Assembly: GCA_963513935.1 (NCBI GenBank) | Contig: OY740769.1 | Span: 36,483,120 to 36,547,119 of the forward strand | Reading direction: 5' to 3' | Source: Aphrophora alni | Lineage: Eukaryota; Arthropoda; Insecta; Hemiptera; Aphrophoridae | DNA: 64,000 nucleotides | Shown here: positions 12,466 through 26,039 of the stretch, piece after piece | Numbering within the stretch: the first letter of the stretch is position 1 | How the letters are laid out: each line of letters opens with the position of its first letter | The notes under the pieces: model-generated | What the model saw: only the letters and a program-made list of their open reading frames with translations | Told to the model about the DNA's origin: nothing | Databases searched by the model: none | Made by a program: the position numbers and the translations under genes

Positions 12466-12954
12466 CATTCAATACTGTAAAAATAATAATAAATTTTCCC
12501 GGTTATTAAGAAAACATTTAACCCAAATAGAAAACATTGAACTGTATTTTAAAGTGTTAATTTATATATGTGTGTGTTCGTAAATGCGTACGTGGGTATA
12601 GATTTTATATGTGAAGTTGTGTGAGTGTGTGTTTGGAGGTGGGGGGTGAGAGGTGTTAGTGTGTGTATTTAGTGTATAAATAAATATTTAGGAATTAAGT
12701 TTTTGAATAAATTAAATTTAGTAAGCTCTGTTGTTTTAAATATCCATGAGTAGTTCTAACAGGAAGCTACTTATTCTTTTGTTGTAATTTGTAACCTTAT
12801 GTAAGTTTATTGTTTATTTTGCTAGGTTTGGTCGGCTGCGGTTTTGTCATTTTCTAGCCAATGAAAATTAATTTTATAATGTTATTTTTCTTTTTTATGT
12901 GTATTTCATGTTTAATCTAGATTTAGTATACATTCATTTATAGGTTTTACACGT
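12466..12954 (+). other. Probable LINE 3' untranslated region
   Basis: Non-coding, AT-rich, with a GT-rich segment at 12566-12665. It links the LINE stop to the AATAAA and hairpin at the presumed 3' end. Assignment to the LINE rests on position and on that 3' end structure. Confidence 0.45.
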
Positions 12955-12988
12955 AATAAAGCCCCTAACAGGTTTATAACCTCGGGGC
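12955..12988 (+). terminator. LINE 3' end: AATAAA plus hairpin
   Basis: AATAAA (12955-12960) is followed at once by a two-part hairpin: GCCCC (12961-12965) pairs with GGGGC (12984-12988), and AGGTT (12970-12974) with AACCT (12978-12982) around a TAT loop. Hairpins at LINE 3' ends can be template-recognition sites for the encoded reverse transcriptase. That role here is inference. Confidence 0.5.
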
Positions 12989-12990
12989 AG

Positions 12991-17796
<4,806 letters not shown>

Positions 17797-18272
17797 TGCA
17801 ACGCACCCCCCCCCCCGGTCACAGACGGACGGTCGGGGTTCTATTATACGCTGCAAGACCCTACCCCTACAAAACGCGATATAGAGAGTGATTCCCTCGC
17901 AGTTTAATAGTTTTGATAAGGCTCTTGATTCTTATGTCACACAAGAATAATTTATTTTAATCAACTTATGCTAACACAGGAAATTTTACTTTATTAATAT
18001 ATTCACTTCTTATACTAGCTTACCTTTCTTAAAACTTCAGACTCTTTTTCAAAGGGTGTGCCCTTTGGAGCTCTTTAATTCATTAACACCAAAATTTGCT
18101 CTTTTTTGAAATTTTTAACTTTATACTGGTGAGCACTTACTTTTTCTTCTTTCTAATGTAATGAGTTTCTTTGAATAGGTTAGTTTTAATTAAAATATTC
18201 AACAGTGAAATTTAACAAATTTGGCAAAACAAAAATGAAAAAGCACTTATAATTTCACAAAAAAAACAATTT

Positions 18273-18312
18273 ATTGCTACAGCTGTTTCGCCGTTAGGCA
18301 TCGTCAGACAAC
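18273..18312 (-). ncRNA. Candidate type I hammerhead ribozyme (HHR-3) of the Penelope-like element
   Basis: On the minus strand, CUGACGA (18307-18301) is followed by one extra U, stem II GCC/GGC with loop UAAC (18299-18290), GAA (18289-18287), the palindrome ACAGCUGU (18286-18279) and A18278. Cleavage is predicted after A18278. GCAAU (18277-18273) pairs with UGUUG (18308-18312 read on the minus strand) as a 5-bp stem I that includes wobble pairs. It lies about 50 nt from the element's 3' end. Hammerheads in the terminal repeats of Penelope-like elements are established. Confidence 0.65.
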
Positions 18313-18437
18313 TAAGAACTAAAAACTAAAATAGAGTTCAACTTAACACTAACATCTAGGAATGAAGGTGGGGATGAAAGCAGAGGTTGGGCAATGACCT
18401 GGTTTTACCTGAAAGGGACATGGATAAGAGAAAGTAT

Positions 18438-19150
18438 TTAAACAATAGGTTTTAACAAAGGGGATGGGTTATTGACTTGTTCATTCAGGTTAGAAGCATG
18501 GCATTTTAAAACAGATCTGTTAATTTCTAAAATTTCCAAACTATTTAATTTCCTACTTTTCTGTTCTATGTGTAAAACTTTGACATTATCAATGGGATCA
18601 AATGTATGGCCTGAATCTAGTAAATGATTTGCAAAATTGGAATCTGTTTTACCATGCTTCCAACAATATACATGTTCCTTTAATCTAGTTTTGATAGATC
18701 TCCCAGTTTGACCGATATATTCACAATCACAGTCATGACAATTAATTTTGTAGACACCACTATTATCAAATAAGTCTCTTTTATCCTTATTATTGACTAA
18801 CAATTTACCAAGATTATTATTACAATAGAAAGCTGGTTTTACATCATTTTTTCTATTTATTAAATGTCCTACCTTATAACTAATATTGCCAACAAATTTT
18901 ATCCTACAATATTTATTTAAACTCTTAGCATCATTTGTGAAAACTAAACTATTAGTGAGTTTCTTTTGTTTCTTAAATAAAATACTGTCTATAAGCTTAA
19001 CTTGATAACCATTGTTAATCGCTATTTGCTTAATTACATTCAATTCAATGTGAAAGTCTTCTGGCGATAAAGGTATGGTTAAGAGTCTGTGAATCATACT
19101 GTGAAAAGCAGCATGTTTGTGACTAATGGGGTGTTTAGAATTAGCGGGTA
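18438..19150 (-). pseudogene. Penelope-like C-terminal protein with GIY-YIG endonuclease (5'-truncated)
   Basis: The open frame from the ATG at 19097 gives 219 residues. The same frame continues upstream (reading SKHPISHKHAAFHS) to the inverted arm at 19151, so the protein is a truncated remnant and the ATG is internal. Residues 1-35 match the end of the Penelope reverse transcriptase region (IHRLLTIPLS and INNGY). The GIY-YIG nuclease has GVY at 114-116, YIG at 127-129, Arg138 and a likely metal-binding Glu near 188. A CHDCDC cysteine cluster (120-125) sits between GVY and YIG, as in Penelope-like endonucleases. The complete enzyme nicks target DNA for retrotransposition; this piece lacks the polymerase. 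The endonuclease frame itself is intact. Confidence 0.88.
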
Positions 19151-21202
19151 TTTTTTGTGAAATTATAAGTGCTTTTTCATTTTTGTTTTGCCTTATTATG
19201 GAATTTCACCGAGTACCGACTGTAGTCACACTCAATATGGTTTAACAAATTTATTTAAAAGTCTACAAGTTAATTTTTACTGTGAGAAACAATGGATTTC
19301 TTTCGAATCACTTACAACAATTAATGTCGCCTTTTCTGACAATTTATATTAAATGCTTTCCTTTTTAACAAACTGAAAATCTACTATACTAAACAATTTT
19401 AACATTAACTAAAACTAACAAATTATATTCTTATTCTAATACACATAAATATGAATCCTATTATTTATTCCTTTCCAATCTGTTACTTGATTGCTTTATT
19501 ATTTGACTCTAATATTATTGTATTTTATATCTCTTTATTTGAATGAATTTAAAATTGGCTTTATTTTGACTTTACTTTGTCTTTAAAATGTTATTATTTA
19601 ACTTTATTGAGTTTAATAATTTTGGACGTAATTCAAGTTTATTAAAAAATATTTTATTTATTAAAAAAGCTTGATTTATGCAGTACCTTGTTTTTGTGAA
19701 GTGCACAAGTCCGCTCGTCCTGATTCTGAGAATGTTAGAAGATCTTGGAGATGGTTTCTTAGAGTTGTCTAGAATATCCCGAAGTCCAGTTCTCGATGAA
19801 TCTGTTGATGACGACAAGTTCTAGAAAAATGTTTGCCGGAGTCCGTAGTGAAGATCTCTTATACTAAGCTGTTGTAGGATGTCACGTTGTCTCCTGCAAG
19901 GCCGATCCTTTCTGTGGGCACCGTTATTAACCTGGCGAAGTACAGAGCGTTGACAATATATTTTCACGACGATTTCCTGTTCAGACTTGAGTAAAGTTGG
20001 TGATCTTTCCTGGAGCTGCTATTTGAAGACTTCCCTGGAGCTGGTACTAAACGAGACTGTCGAATTAACTTGAAGAAAGTTAACTCGTCGAAATTTAGGC
20101 CTTTCAGTGTGGCCAACCTTCACTGATTATTGTTACTGTTTTATTTCACAATTTAATTAATTTTATTTATTTATTTGCACTACGATGAACTTTCCTTGGC
20201 TTATTCTTCTATTGTTTGTCTATTTTTTTTCATTTTAAATTATCTATTTCTATTATTATTTGTTATAATTAGTTTAATTTCTTATGGTGGATTCGTTTTG
20301 AAGTTGGTATCTTTCCCTCTCCATGCGTCTACTGCCTTCTCTGCGCACGACCTTCAAGACAAGTTGATTCCTGAAAATTATAATTTTTTACTTGCGAATT
20401 CTTCTTTTCTTCATATATCCCGTTCGCTTCGCTCGATCTTCTTCTGGGTGATTTCATTTTGAAGCCCTTCTTTTCTTGATGATTTTCCATCTTCATTTGT
20501 AGCGATACGACGTATATTTTTACTTTTAGGGAGATTTGAAAATTTCGTAGTTTTTCAAAATTTAGTTTTTCCAATTTTGGAAATTTTGAAAATCTTCTTT
20601 TGTAAGTTGTTCCTCTGATGCTGAAAGTTCCAAAACTGCTTTCCTCTTCTTCCTCGCTTCTGGGTTTCACAAGTTACGGTACTTTCTGCATTTTTGGTTA
20701 TTTATTATTTAATTACTTTATGGTCTTTTATTAATTTTTGATTTCGAGTCTTATTTATTTCTAGTTTATATTATAGTTATGCGGTGTTATTATTAGATAT
20801 TGGAATTTCTTCATTTTAAGGGTTTTTTATGTTTTATGACGTTTTATTATGGCTATAACTTTTTTATTATTAATTTGACGAGTTTATTCTCTTATTATTT
20901 ATTATTAGGTTTTCCTAGCTCTACACGATTATATCATTTTAATTTAAGTTTTCGGATTTTGATTTTATTGCATAGAAACATATGGACGTATTCCTGTTCA
21001 ATACGGAACGCTAGATATTTCCTGTCAAGGCGCGTGACCTTGGCTTGGCTAACCTACATATTCCCTTTAACTTTACATGTGTTATGTGATTATTTAGAAA
21101 TGTTTTTGTCATTTCTACAATTATTATTTGATTTAATTGAAATTTTGGAATTTAGCTATTTTCCAAAATTGCTCCTTGCAGGCGGTTCAATTAAACCGTT
21201 GC

Positions 21203-21203
<1 letters not shown>

Positions 21204-21261
<58 letters not shown>

Positions 21262-21268
21262 CACACAC
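21204..21268. repeat. (CA)n segment between LTR1 and LTR2
   Basis: About 65 bp of CA with one CCCC interruption. It separates the solo LTR from the three-LTR tandem, so the two are distinct insertions rather than one array. Confidence 0.9.
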
Positions 21269-23669
21269 TGCAACGCACCCCCCCCGCCGCTTCGCTCTTC
21301 AGACAGACTCTCCACGGGGAAAAGCAACTCGCTGCAAGACCTTACCCCGACTACAACCCCGTGATCTACTTACTAATTTAGAGAGTGATTCTTTCGCAGT
21401 TTAATAGTTTTGATAAGGCTCTTGATTCCTTATGTCACACAAGAATAATTTATTTTAATCAACTTATGCTAACACAGGAAATTTTACTATATTAATATAT
21501 TCACTTCTTATACTAGCTTACCTTTCTTAAAACTCCAGACTCTTTTTCAAAGGGTGTGCCCTTTGGAGCTCTTTAATTCATTAACACCAAAATTTGCTCT
21601 GTTTTGAATTTTTTAACTTTATACTTGGTGAGCACTTACTTTTCCTTCTTTCTAATGTAATGAGTTTCTTTGAATGGGTTAGTTTTAATTAAAATATTCA
21701 ACAATGAAATTTAACAAATTTATTTAAGAGTCTACAATTTAATTTTTATTTTGAGAAACAATGGATTTCTTTCGAATCTTTTACAACAATTAATGTCGCC
21801 TTTTCTGACAATTTATATTAAATGCTTTCTCTTTTAACAAACTGAAAATCTACTATATTAAACAATTTTAACAATAACTAAAACTAACAATTGATATTCT
21901 TATTCTAATACACATAAATATGAATCCTATTATTTATTCCTTTCCAATCTGTTACTTTTGCTTTATTATTGGACTCGAATTTTATTGTATTTTATATCTC
22001 TTTATTTGAATGAATTTAAAATTGGCTTTATTTTGACTTTATTTTGTCTTTAAAATGTTATTATTTAACTTTATTGAGTTTAATAATTTTGGACGTAATT
22101 CAAGTTTATTAAAAAATATTTTATTTATTAAAAAAGCTTGATTTATGCAGTACCTTGTTTTGTGGAGTGCACAAGTCCGCTCGTCCTGATTCTGAGAGTG
22201 TTTGAGGATCTTGGAGATGTTTTCTGAGAGTTGTCTAGAATATCTCGAAGTCCAGTTCTCGAAGAATCTGTTGATGACGACAAGTTCTAGAAGAATGTTT
22301 GCCGGAGTCCGTAGTGAAGATCTCTTCTACTAAGCTGTTGTAGGATGTCACGTTGTCTCCTGCAAGGCCGATCCTTTCTGTAGGCACCGTTATTAACCTG
22401 GCGAAGTACAGAGCGTTGACAATATTTTCACGACGATTTCCTGTTCAGACTTGAGTAAAGTTGGTGATCTTTCCTGGAGCTGCTATTAGAAGACTTCCCT
22501 GGAGCTGGTACTAAACGAGACTGTCGAATTAACTTGAAGAAAGTTAACTCGTCGAATTTTAGGCCTTTCAGTGTGGCCAACCTTCACTGATTATTGTTAC
22601 TGTTTTATTTCACAATTTAATTAATTTTATTTATTTATTCGCACTACGATGAACTTTCCTTGGCTTATTCTTCTATTGTTTGTCTATTTTTCTTATTTTA
22701 AATCATCTATTCCTATTATTATTTGTTATAATTAGTTTAATTTCTTATGGTGGATTTGTGTTGAAGTTGGTAACTTTCCCTTTCCATGCGTCTACTGCCT
22801 ACTATGCGCACGACGTTCAAGACAAGTTGATTCCTGAAATTCATAATTTTTTACTTGCGAATTCTTCTTTTCTTCATATATCCCGTTCGCTTCGCTCGAT
22901 CTTCTTCTGGGTGATTTCATTTTGAAGCCCTTCTTTTCCTGATGATTTTCCATCTTCATTTGTAGCGATACGACATATATTTTTTCTTTTACGGAGATTT
23001 GAAAATTTCGTAAGTTTTCAAAATTTAGTTTTTCTTATTTTGGAAATTTTGAAAATCTTCTTTTTGCAAGTTGTTCCTCTGATGCTGAAAGTTCCAAAAC
23101 TGCTTTCCTCTTCTTCCTCGCTTCTGGGTTTCACAAGTTACGGTACTTTCTGCATTTTTGGTTATTTATTATTTAATTACTTTATGGTCTTTTATTAAAT
23201 TTTGATTTCGAGTCTTATTTATTTCTAGTTTATATTATGGTTATGCGTTGTTATTATTAGATTTTGGAATTTCTTTATTTTAAGGGTTTTTTTATGTTTT
23301 ATGACGTTTTATTATGGCTATAACTTTTTTATTATTAATTTGACGAGTTTATTCTCTTATTATTTATTATTAGGTTTTCCTAGCTCTACACGATTATATC
23401 ATTTTAATTTAAGTTTTCGGATTTTGATGTTTTTTGCATTAGAAACATATGGACGAATTCCTGTTCAATCCGGAACGCTAGATATTTCCTGTCAAGGCGC
23501 GTGACCTTGGCTTGGCTAACTTACATATTCCCTTTAACTTTACATGTGTTATTTTATTTTTAGAAATGTTTTTGTCATTTCTACAATTATTATTTGATTT
23601 AATTGAAATTTTGGAATTTATCTATTTTCCAAAATTGCTCCTTGCAGGCGGTTCAATTAAACCGTTGCA
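21269..23669 (-). repeat. LTR2 (distal 3' LTR)
   Basis: 2,401 bp, bounded by TGCAACG and CGTTGCA. Near its left end is a run of 8 C. It agrees with LTR4 at two sites where LTR3 differs (A22266 and C22809). No protein-like frame is seen on the sense (minus) strand. It should hold promoter and polyadenylation signals, but I cannot place them. Confidence 0.88.
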
Positions 23670-23670
23670 A

Positions 23671-23682
23671 ATTCCCCTCTCA
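23671..23682 (-). promoter_or_regulatory. Polypurine tract, copy A
   Basis: On the minus strand a purine run around GAGAGGGGAA ends one or two bases before the 3' LTR start TGCAACGG. This is the expected primer site for second-strand synthesis. The same tract is at 29908-29919 in copy B. Confidence 0.75.
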
Positions 23683-24488
23683 AAAACTTAAAATTTTGAC
23701 ATTAAAATCCCTTTTTTAGATTTTAAAATTTTATGTTCCTTAAATTTTTCTATTCTCTTTACATATTTACTTCCTTTCTATTTGAAAAACATAATTATCT
23801 ATATAACATGAAAACTTACTATCTATAAAACAATCCTATTTCTAACATAAATGATTAATTGGTGACATATATAATTTTCAAAAACATGGTAATAAACATG
23901 ACATATTCATATGAAAACAATCCTTATTTTATACAAATACATATATATTTTTCATGTTCGATAGTTCATTTCGTCTCTCTTTCATCTGAAACAGTCTATT
24001 TAGCATGATTATACATAGTTATACACATTTACACTTTATCCTAACTTTTTTAAAATTATAAATTTTGACACAAATTTAATCACTTTTGCACTAAGGTAAG
24101 TTACATAAATCAAGCCATCCTTACTTTTAATTGATTTCGCGCTAGGTTAGATTACGCCAAATAACAGATTGAAATTCCTTTGAATGTTGACATTTCTTAT
24201 TTCCGTTATCAATATGACGAAAGAACCCCTCTCTACCTTAATTACTGTACAATTTTCATGTCTTCCGGATGCTTGTTTATTTACTAACTGACCTACGCAA
24301 CTTGTCCCAATTCTCCCCCTCGCTTTTATCGAAACAGCTGGTTTTTATCTACCGTTATGATTTATTCTGAACTTTATTCTTTTTGGATTTATTACATATT
24401 ATTATGGACGATGTTTATGATTATGAATTTACGAATTTACCTATTCTACTTTATGTTTACTATTATTTTACTATTCTAACCTTTATTT
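23683..24488 (-). other. Non-coding 3' part of internal region, copy A
   Basis: About 800 bp between the pro stop and the polypurine tract. It is AT-rich with no open frame of note on the sense strand and no reverse transcriptase or integrase motif. It is duplicated at 29920-30725. Confidence 0.7.
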
Positions 24489-26039
24489 CTAGTTTTTTAA
24501 CTTTACCGTTGGTTTATTTTTTATTTTTAGTTTTACGAATACGTTTCCCTTCCTTTTTAACTTAAATTTGCTTTTCCCCTTCCTTTTTTGACTATGCTTT
24601 ACTTTTGTTTTGAATTTAACCTTTTTGGTTACCTCTCGATTTTTGAACTTTTTTGTTTCGTTCGCTCCTAACTTATTCAGGTTTGGGTTTGATTGACTAC
24701 TGGACTCCCCTTTTTGAATTAAGCTCATTTCGAACTTAGGTATGTTTACCAGTGATCCCTTCATTTTTGCGTGGTCTCCATTTTGTATTTGGTGCTTAAG
24801 ACTTACTTCTTTATTTACGACGACTTTGCTTAGCCCTTGTACGAATAACTCACGACTCTGAAGCTTTTTTGGATATAGTTCTTCCCTTTTCTCGCTCGCT
24901 TCGCTCTTCTTCCTGCTTCTTCTTGGATAGGTTGCTCCACTTTTAATCTCTTTTTGGATTTTAAAGTTCCTTCCTTGAATTGGCATCTTCCTTTCGACCG
25001 TGTTTTGGTTTCTAAGGTTTATCTCCTGTTTTCCTTTGAGTTCAAACTCCCTTCCCCTCTCTAAGTTTTCCCTTCTCCTGTTCCTTCCTGTATTGTCTCG
25101 TTCGGTGTTGTCGGCTTCGGTTTTTTCTTTCCTCCCGTCACGTTTGTTGCTTACACGTCCTGTTTGGTCAATTCTGGTATTTTCTCCCCCTTTGTCACGT
25201 TCGGCTTGGTCACGTTCGGTACCCTCGTTTTTTACTTCTACACTGGGTAATGTAGTAACATATAACGCCCCATTCGCTCGCATTATAGTATTTGGACCTC
25301 CTATATTGCTAATTTGATTTCGCAATTTCCGTACACAGATTTTAGCTGACGGTTGTTCTATGTCCAATCTATTTAATAGATTGGTTTTTGAAGTTACTTT
25401 TTTAGCTTCTTCGATGAAATTTATTTTTCTGTTTTCCCCTTCTACATTTATTATTACGTATTTTTCCTCCATATTAATTTTCGCGTTTAACTCGAATAGG
25501 CTATTACATCCTAATATACCTAAACTAGTTAACTTTGGTACTACCAGAAATTTTATATCTACTACTCTGTCGTTAAATTGCACGGGTATTGATACTTGTT
25601 TTGAAACTCTTTGTTTTTTCTGTTTAATGGCTGTTACTACTTCGACGTTATAAACTGGTAATTCTAAAATTTTGTTTCCCCGTCTTTTTAACTCCTCCAA
25701 ATACTCAGCTTGTATACACGACCACTGCGCTCCCGTGTCTACTAAAACTTTTATATTTGTTTGATGAATTTTGACGTTTATTTCCGGACATTTTTCTAAT
25801 AATTTTGTTTGAATGTTGATATTTTCGCCTTCTGTCATTAACTCTTCCCTAATATCGCATGAAATGTTTTGTAATTTCCCTACTGATTTTAATGTTGGAT
25901 TTTTAATTTTTGAAAAGTTTTCTAAAGGTTTCTCTGTTTTGATTTTATTTTTTACATTTTGATCTGCGGCCCCGAATCCTGTCTTTGCCTGTAACCGTTT
26001 TCTTTTGCTTTTTTCCGGGACCTTATAACCTAGTTTTTT
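24489..26039 (-). CDS. pro: Retropepsin-like protease with charged tail (pro, -1 frame), copy A
   Basis: Pro frame of the gypsy-like element. It has no stop from just after a TAA at 26060, overlaps the end of gag and is entered by a -1 shift at 26033-26039, giving about 516 codons. An internal ATG at 25838 would give 449 residues. Counting from that ATG, residues 30-45 hold VLVDTGAQWS, the aspartic protease active site (DTG at 34-36), and residues about 106-111 read LGILGC, the second conserved hydrophobic-Gly motif. A retropepsin of this kind would mature Gag. Residues about 200-449 are a Lys/Arg/Glu/Asn-rich, low-complexity tail with degenerate TERD/TGR-type repeats and a very basic end. 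The tail takes the place where reverse transcriptase would normally begin. Confidence 0.85.
   Translation of the reverse strand, partial: KKLGYKVPEKSKRKRLQAKTGFGAADQNVKNKIKTEKPLENFSKIKNPTLKSVGKLQNISCDIREELMTEGENINIQTKLLEKCPEINVKIHQTNIKVLVDTGAQWSCIQAEYLEELKRRGNKILELPVYNVEVVTAIKQKKQRVSKQVSIPVQFNDRVVDIKFLVVPKLTSLGILGCNSLFELNAKINMEEKYVIINVEGENRKINFIEEAKKVTSKTNLLNRLDIEQPSAKICVRKLRNQISNIGGPNTIMRANGALYVTTLPSVEVKNEGTERDQAERDKGGENTRIDQTGRVSNKRDGRKEKTEADNTERDNTGRNRRRENLERGREFELKGKQEINLRNQNTVERKMPIQGRNFKIQKEIKSGATYPRRSRKKSEASEKREELYPKKLQSRELFVQGLSKVVVNKEVSLKHQIQNGDHAKMKGSLVNIPKFEMSLIQKGESSSQSNPNLNKLGANETKKFKNREVTKKVKFKTKVKHSQKRKGKSKFKLKRKGNVFVKLKIKNKPTVKLKN
25968..26022 (-). promoter_or_regulatory. Possible frameshift-stimulating stem, copy A
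   Basis: On the minus strand GGTCCCGGA (26022-26014) can pair with TTCGGGGCC (25976-25968) as nine consecutive pairs including two G-U wobbles, closing a 37-nt loop. It begins 10 nt after the slippery heptamer, slightly beyond the usual 5-9 nt spacing. It was found by eye; other folds may be better. Copy B: 32205-32259. Confidence 0.4.

Larger units (their letters stand above)
10849..12990 (+). mobile_element. 5'-truncated jockey/CR1-type LINE, inactivated
   Basis: A non-LTR retrotransposon fragment. It starts at the conserved NYRPISLLSIFSK block of the reverse transcriptase (10852 onward) and runs through the catalytic palm to the C-terminal region ending near 12465. An AT-rich 3' UTR follows, reaching an AATAAA (12955-12960) and a hairpin (12961-12988). 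The reading frame is broken by a stop at 11038, a frame change before 11063, a 356 bp MITE at 11451, stops around 11815-11940 and a frame change near 12330. No endonuclease domain is present. It is a dead copy. Confidence 0.8.
18223..19240 (-). mobile_element. 5'-truncated Penelope-like element nested in LTR1
   Basis: A 1,018 bp insertion flanked by a perfect 12-bp duplication TTTAACAAATTT (18211-18222 and 19241-19252); LTR2-4 show the empty site. In minus-strand order it holds 48 bp of unassigned sequence, a 42-base arm (19151-19192), the end of the reverse transcriptase region, a GIY-YIG endonuclease, a hammerhead-like core (18273-18312) and the reverse complement of the 42-base arm (18223-18264). 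An inverted terminal fragment at a truncated 5' end is a known feature of Penelope-like insertions. Confidence 0.85.
17797..21203 (-). mobile_element. Solo LTR (LTR1) of the gypsy-like family, with nested insertion
   Basis: Bounded by TGCAACG (17797) and CGTTGCA (ending 21203), the same 7-bp terminal inverted repeats as LTR2-4, and flanked by CA repeat on both sides. Without the nested 1,018 bp element and its 12-bp duplication it is about 2,377 bp, against 2,401-2,404 bp for the others. It differs from them at many sites, most strongly in the first 130 bp, so it is an older or separate subfamily copy. No internal region adjoins it, which fits LTR-LTR recombination leaving a solo LTR. Confidence 0.85.

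Noticed and set aside
20329..20670. 113-codon minus-strand frame in LTR1
   Set aside because: It starts at GTG and lies on the sense strand of the element, but it is not kept as an open frame in the three younger LTRs.
20175..21381. Plus-strand open frames in LTR1 (95 and 193 codons)
   Set aside because: They run antisense to the element and have low-complexity hydrophobic composition. The 193-codon frame depends on the CA repeat and is not conserved in LTR2-4.
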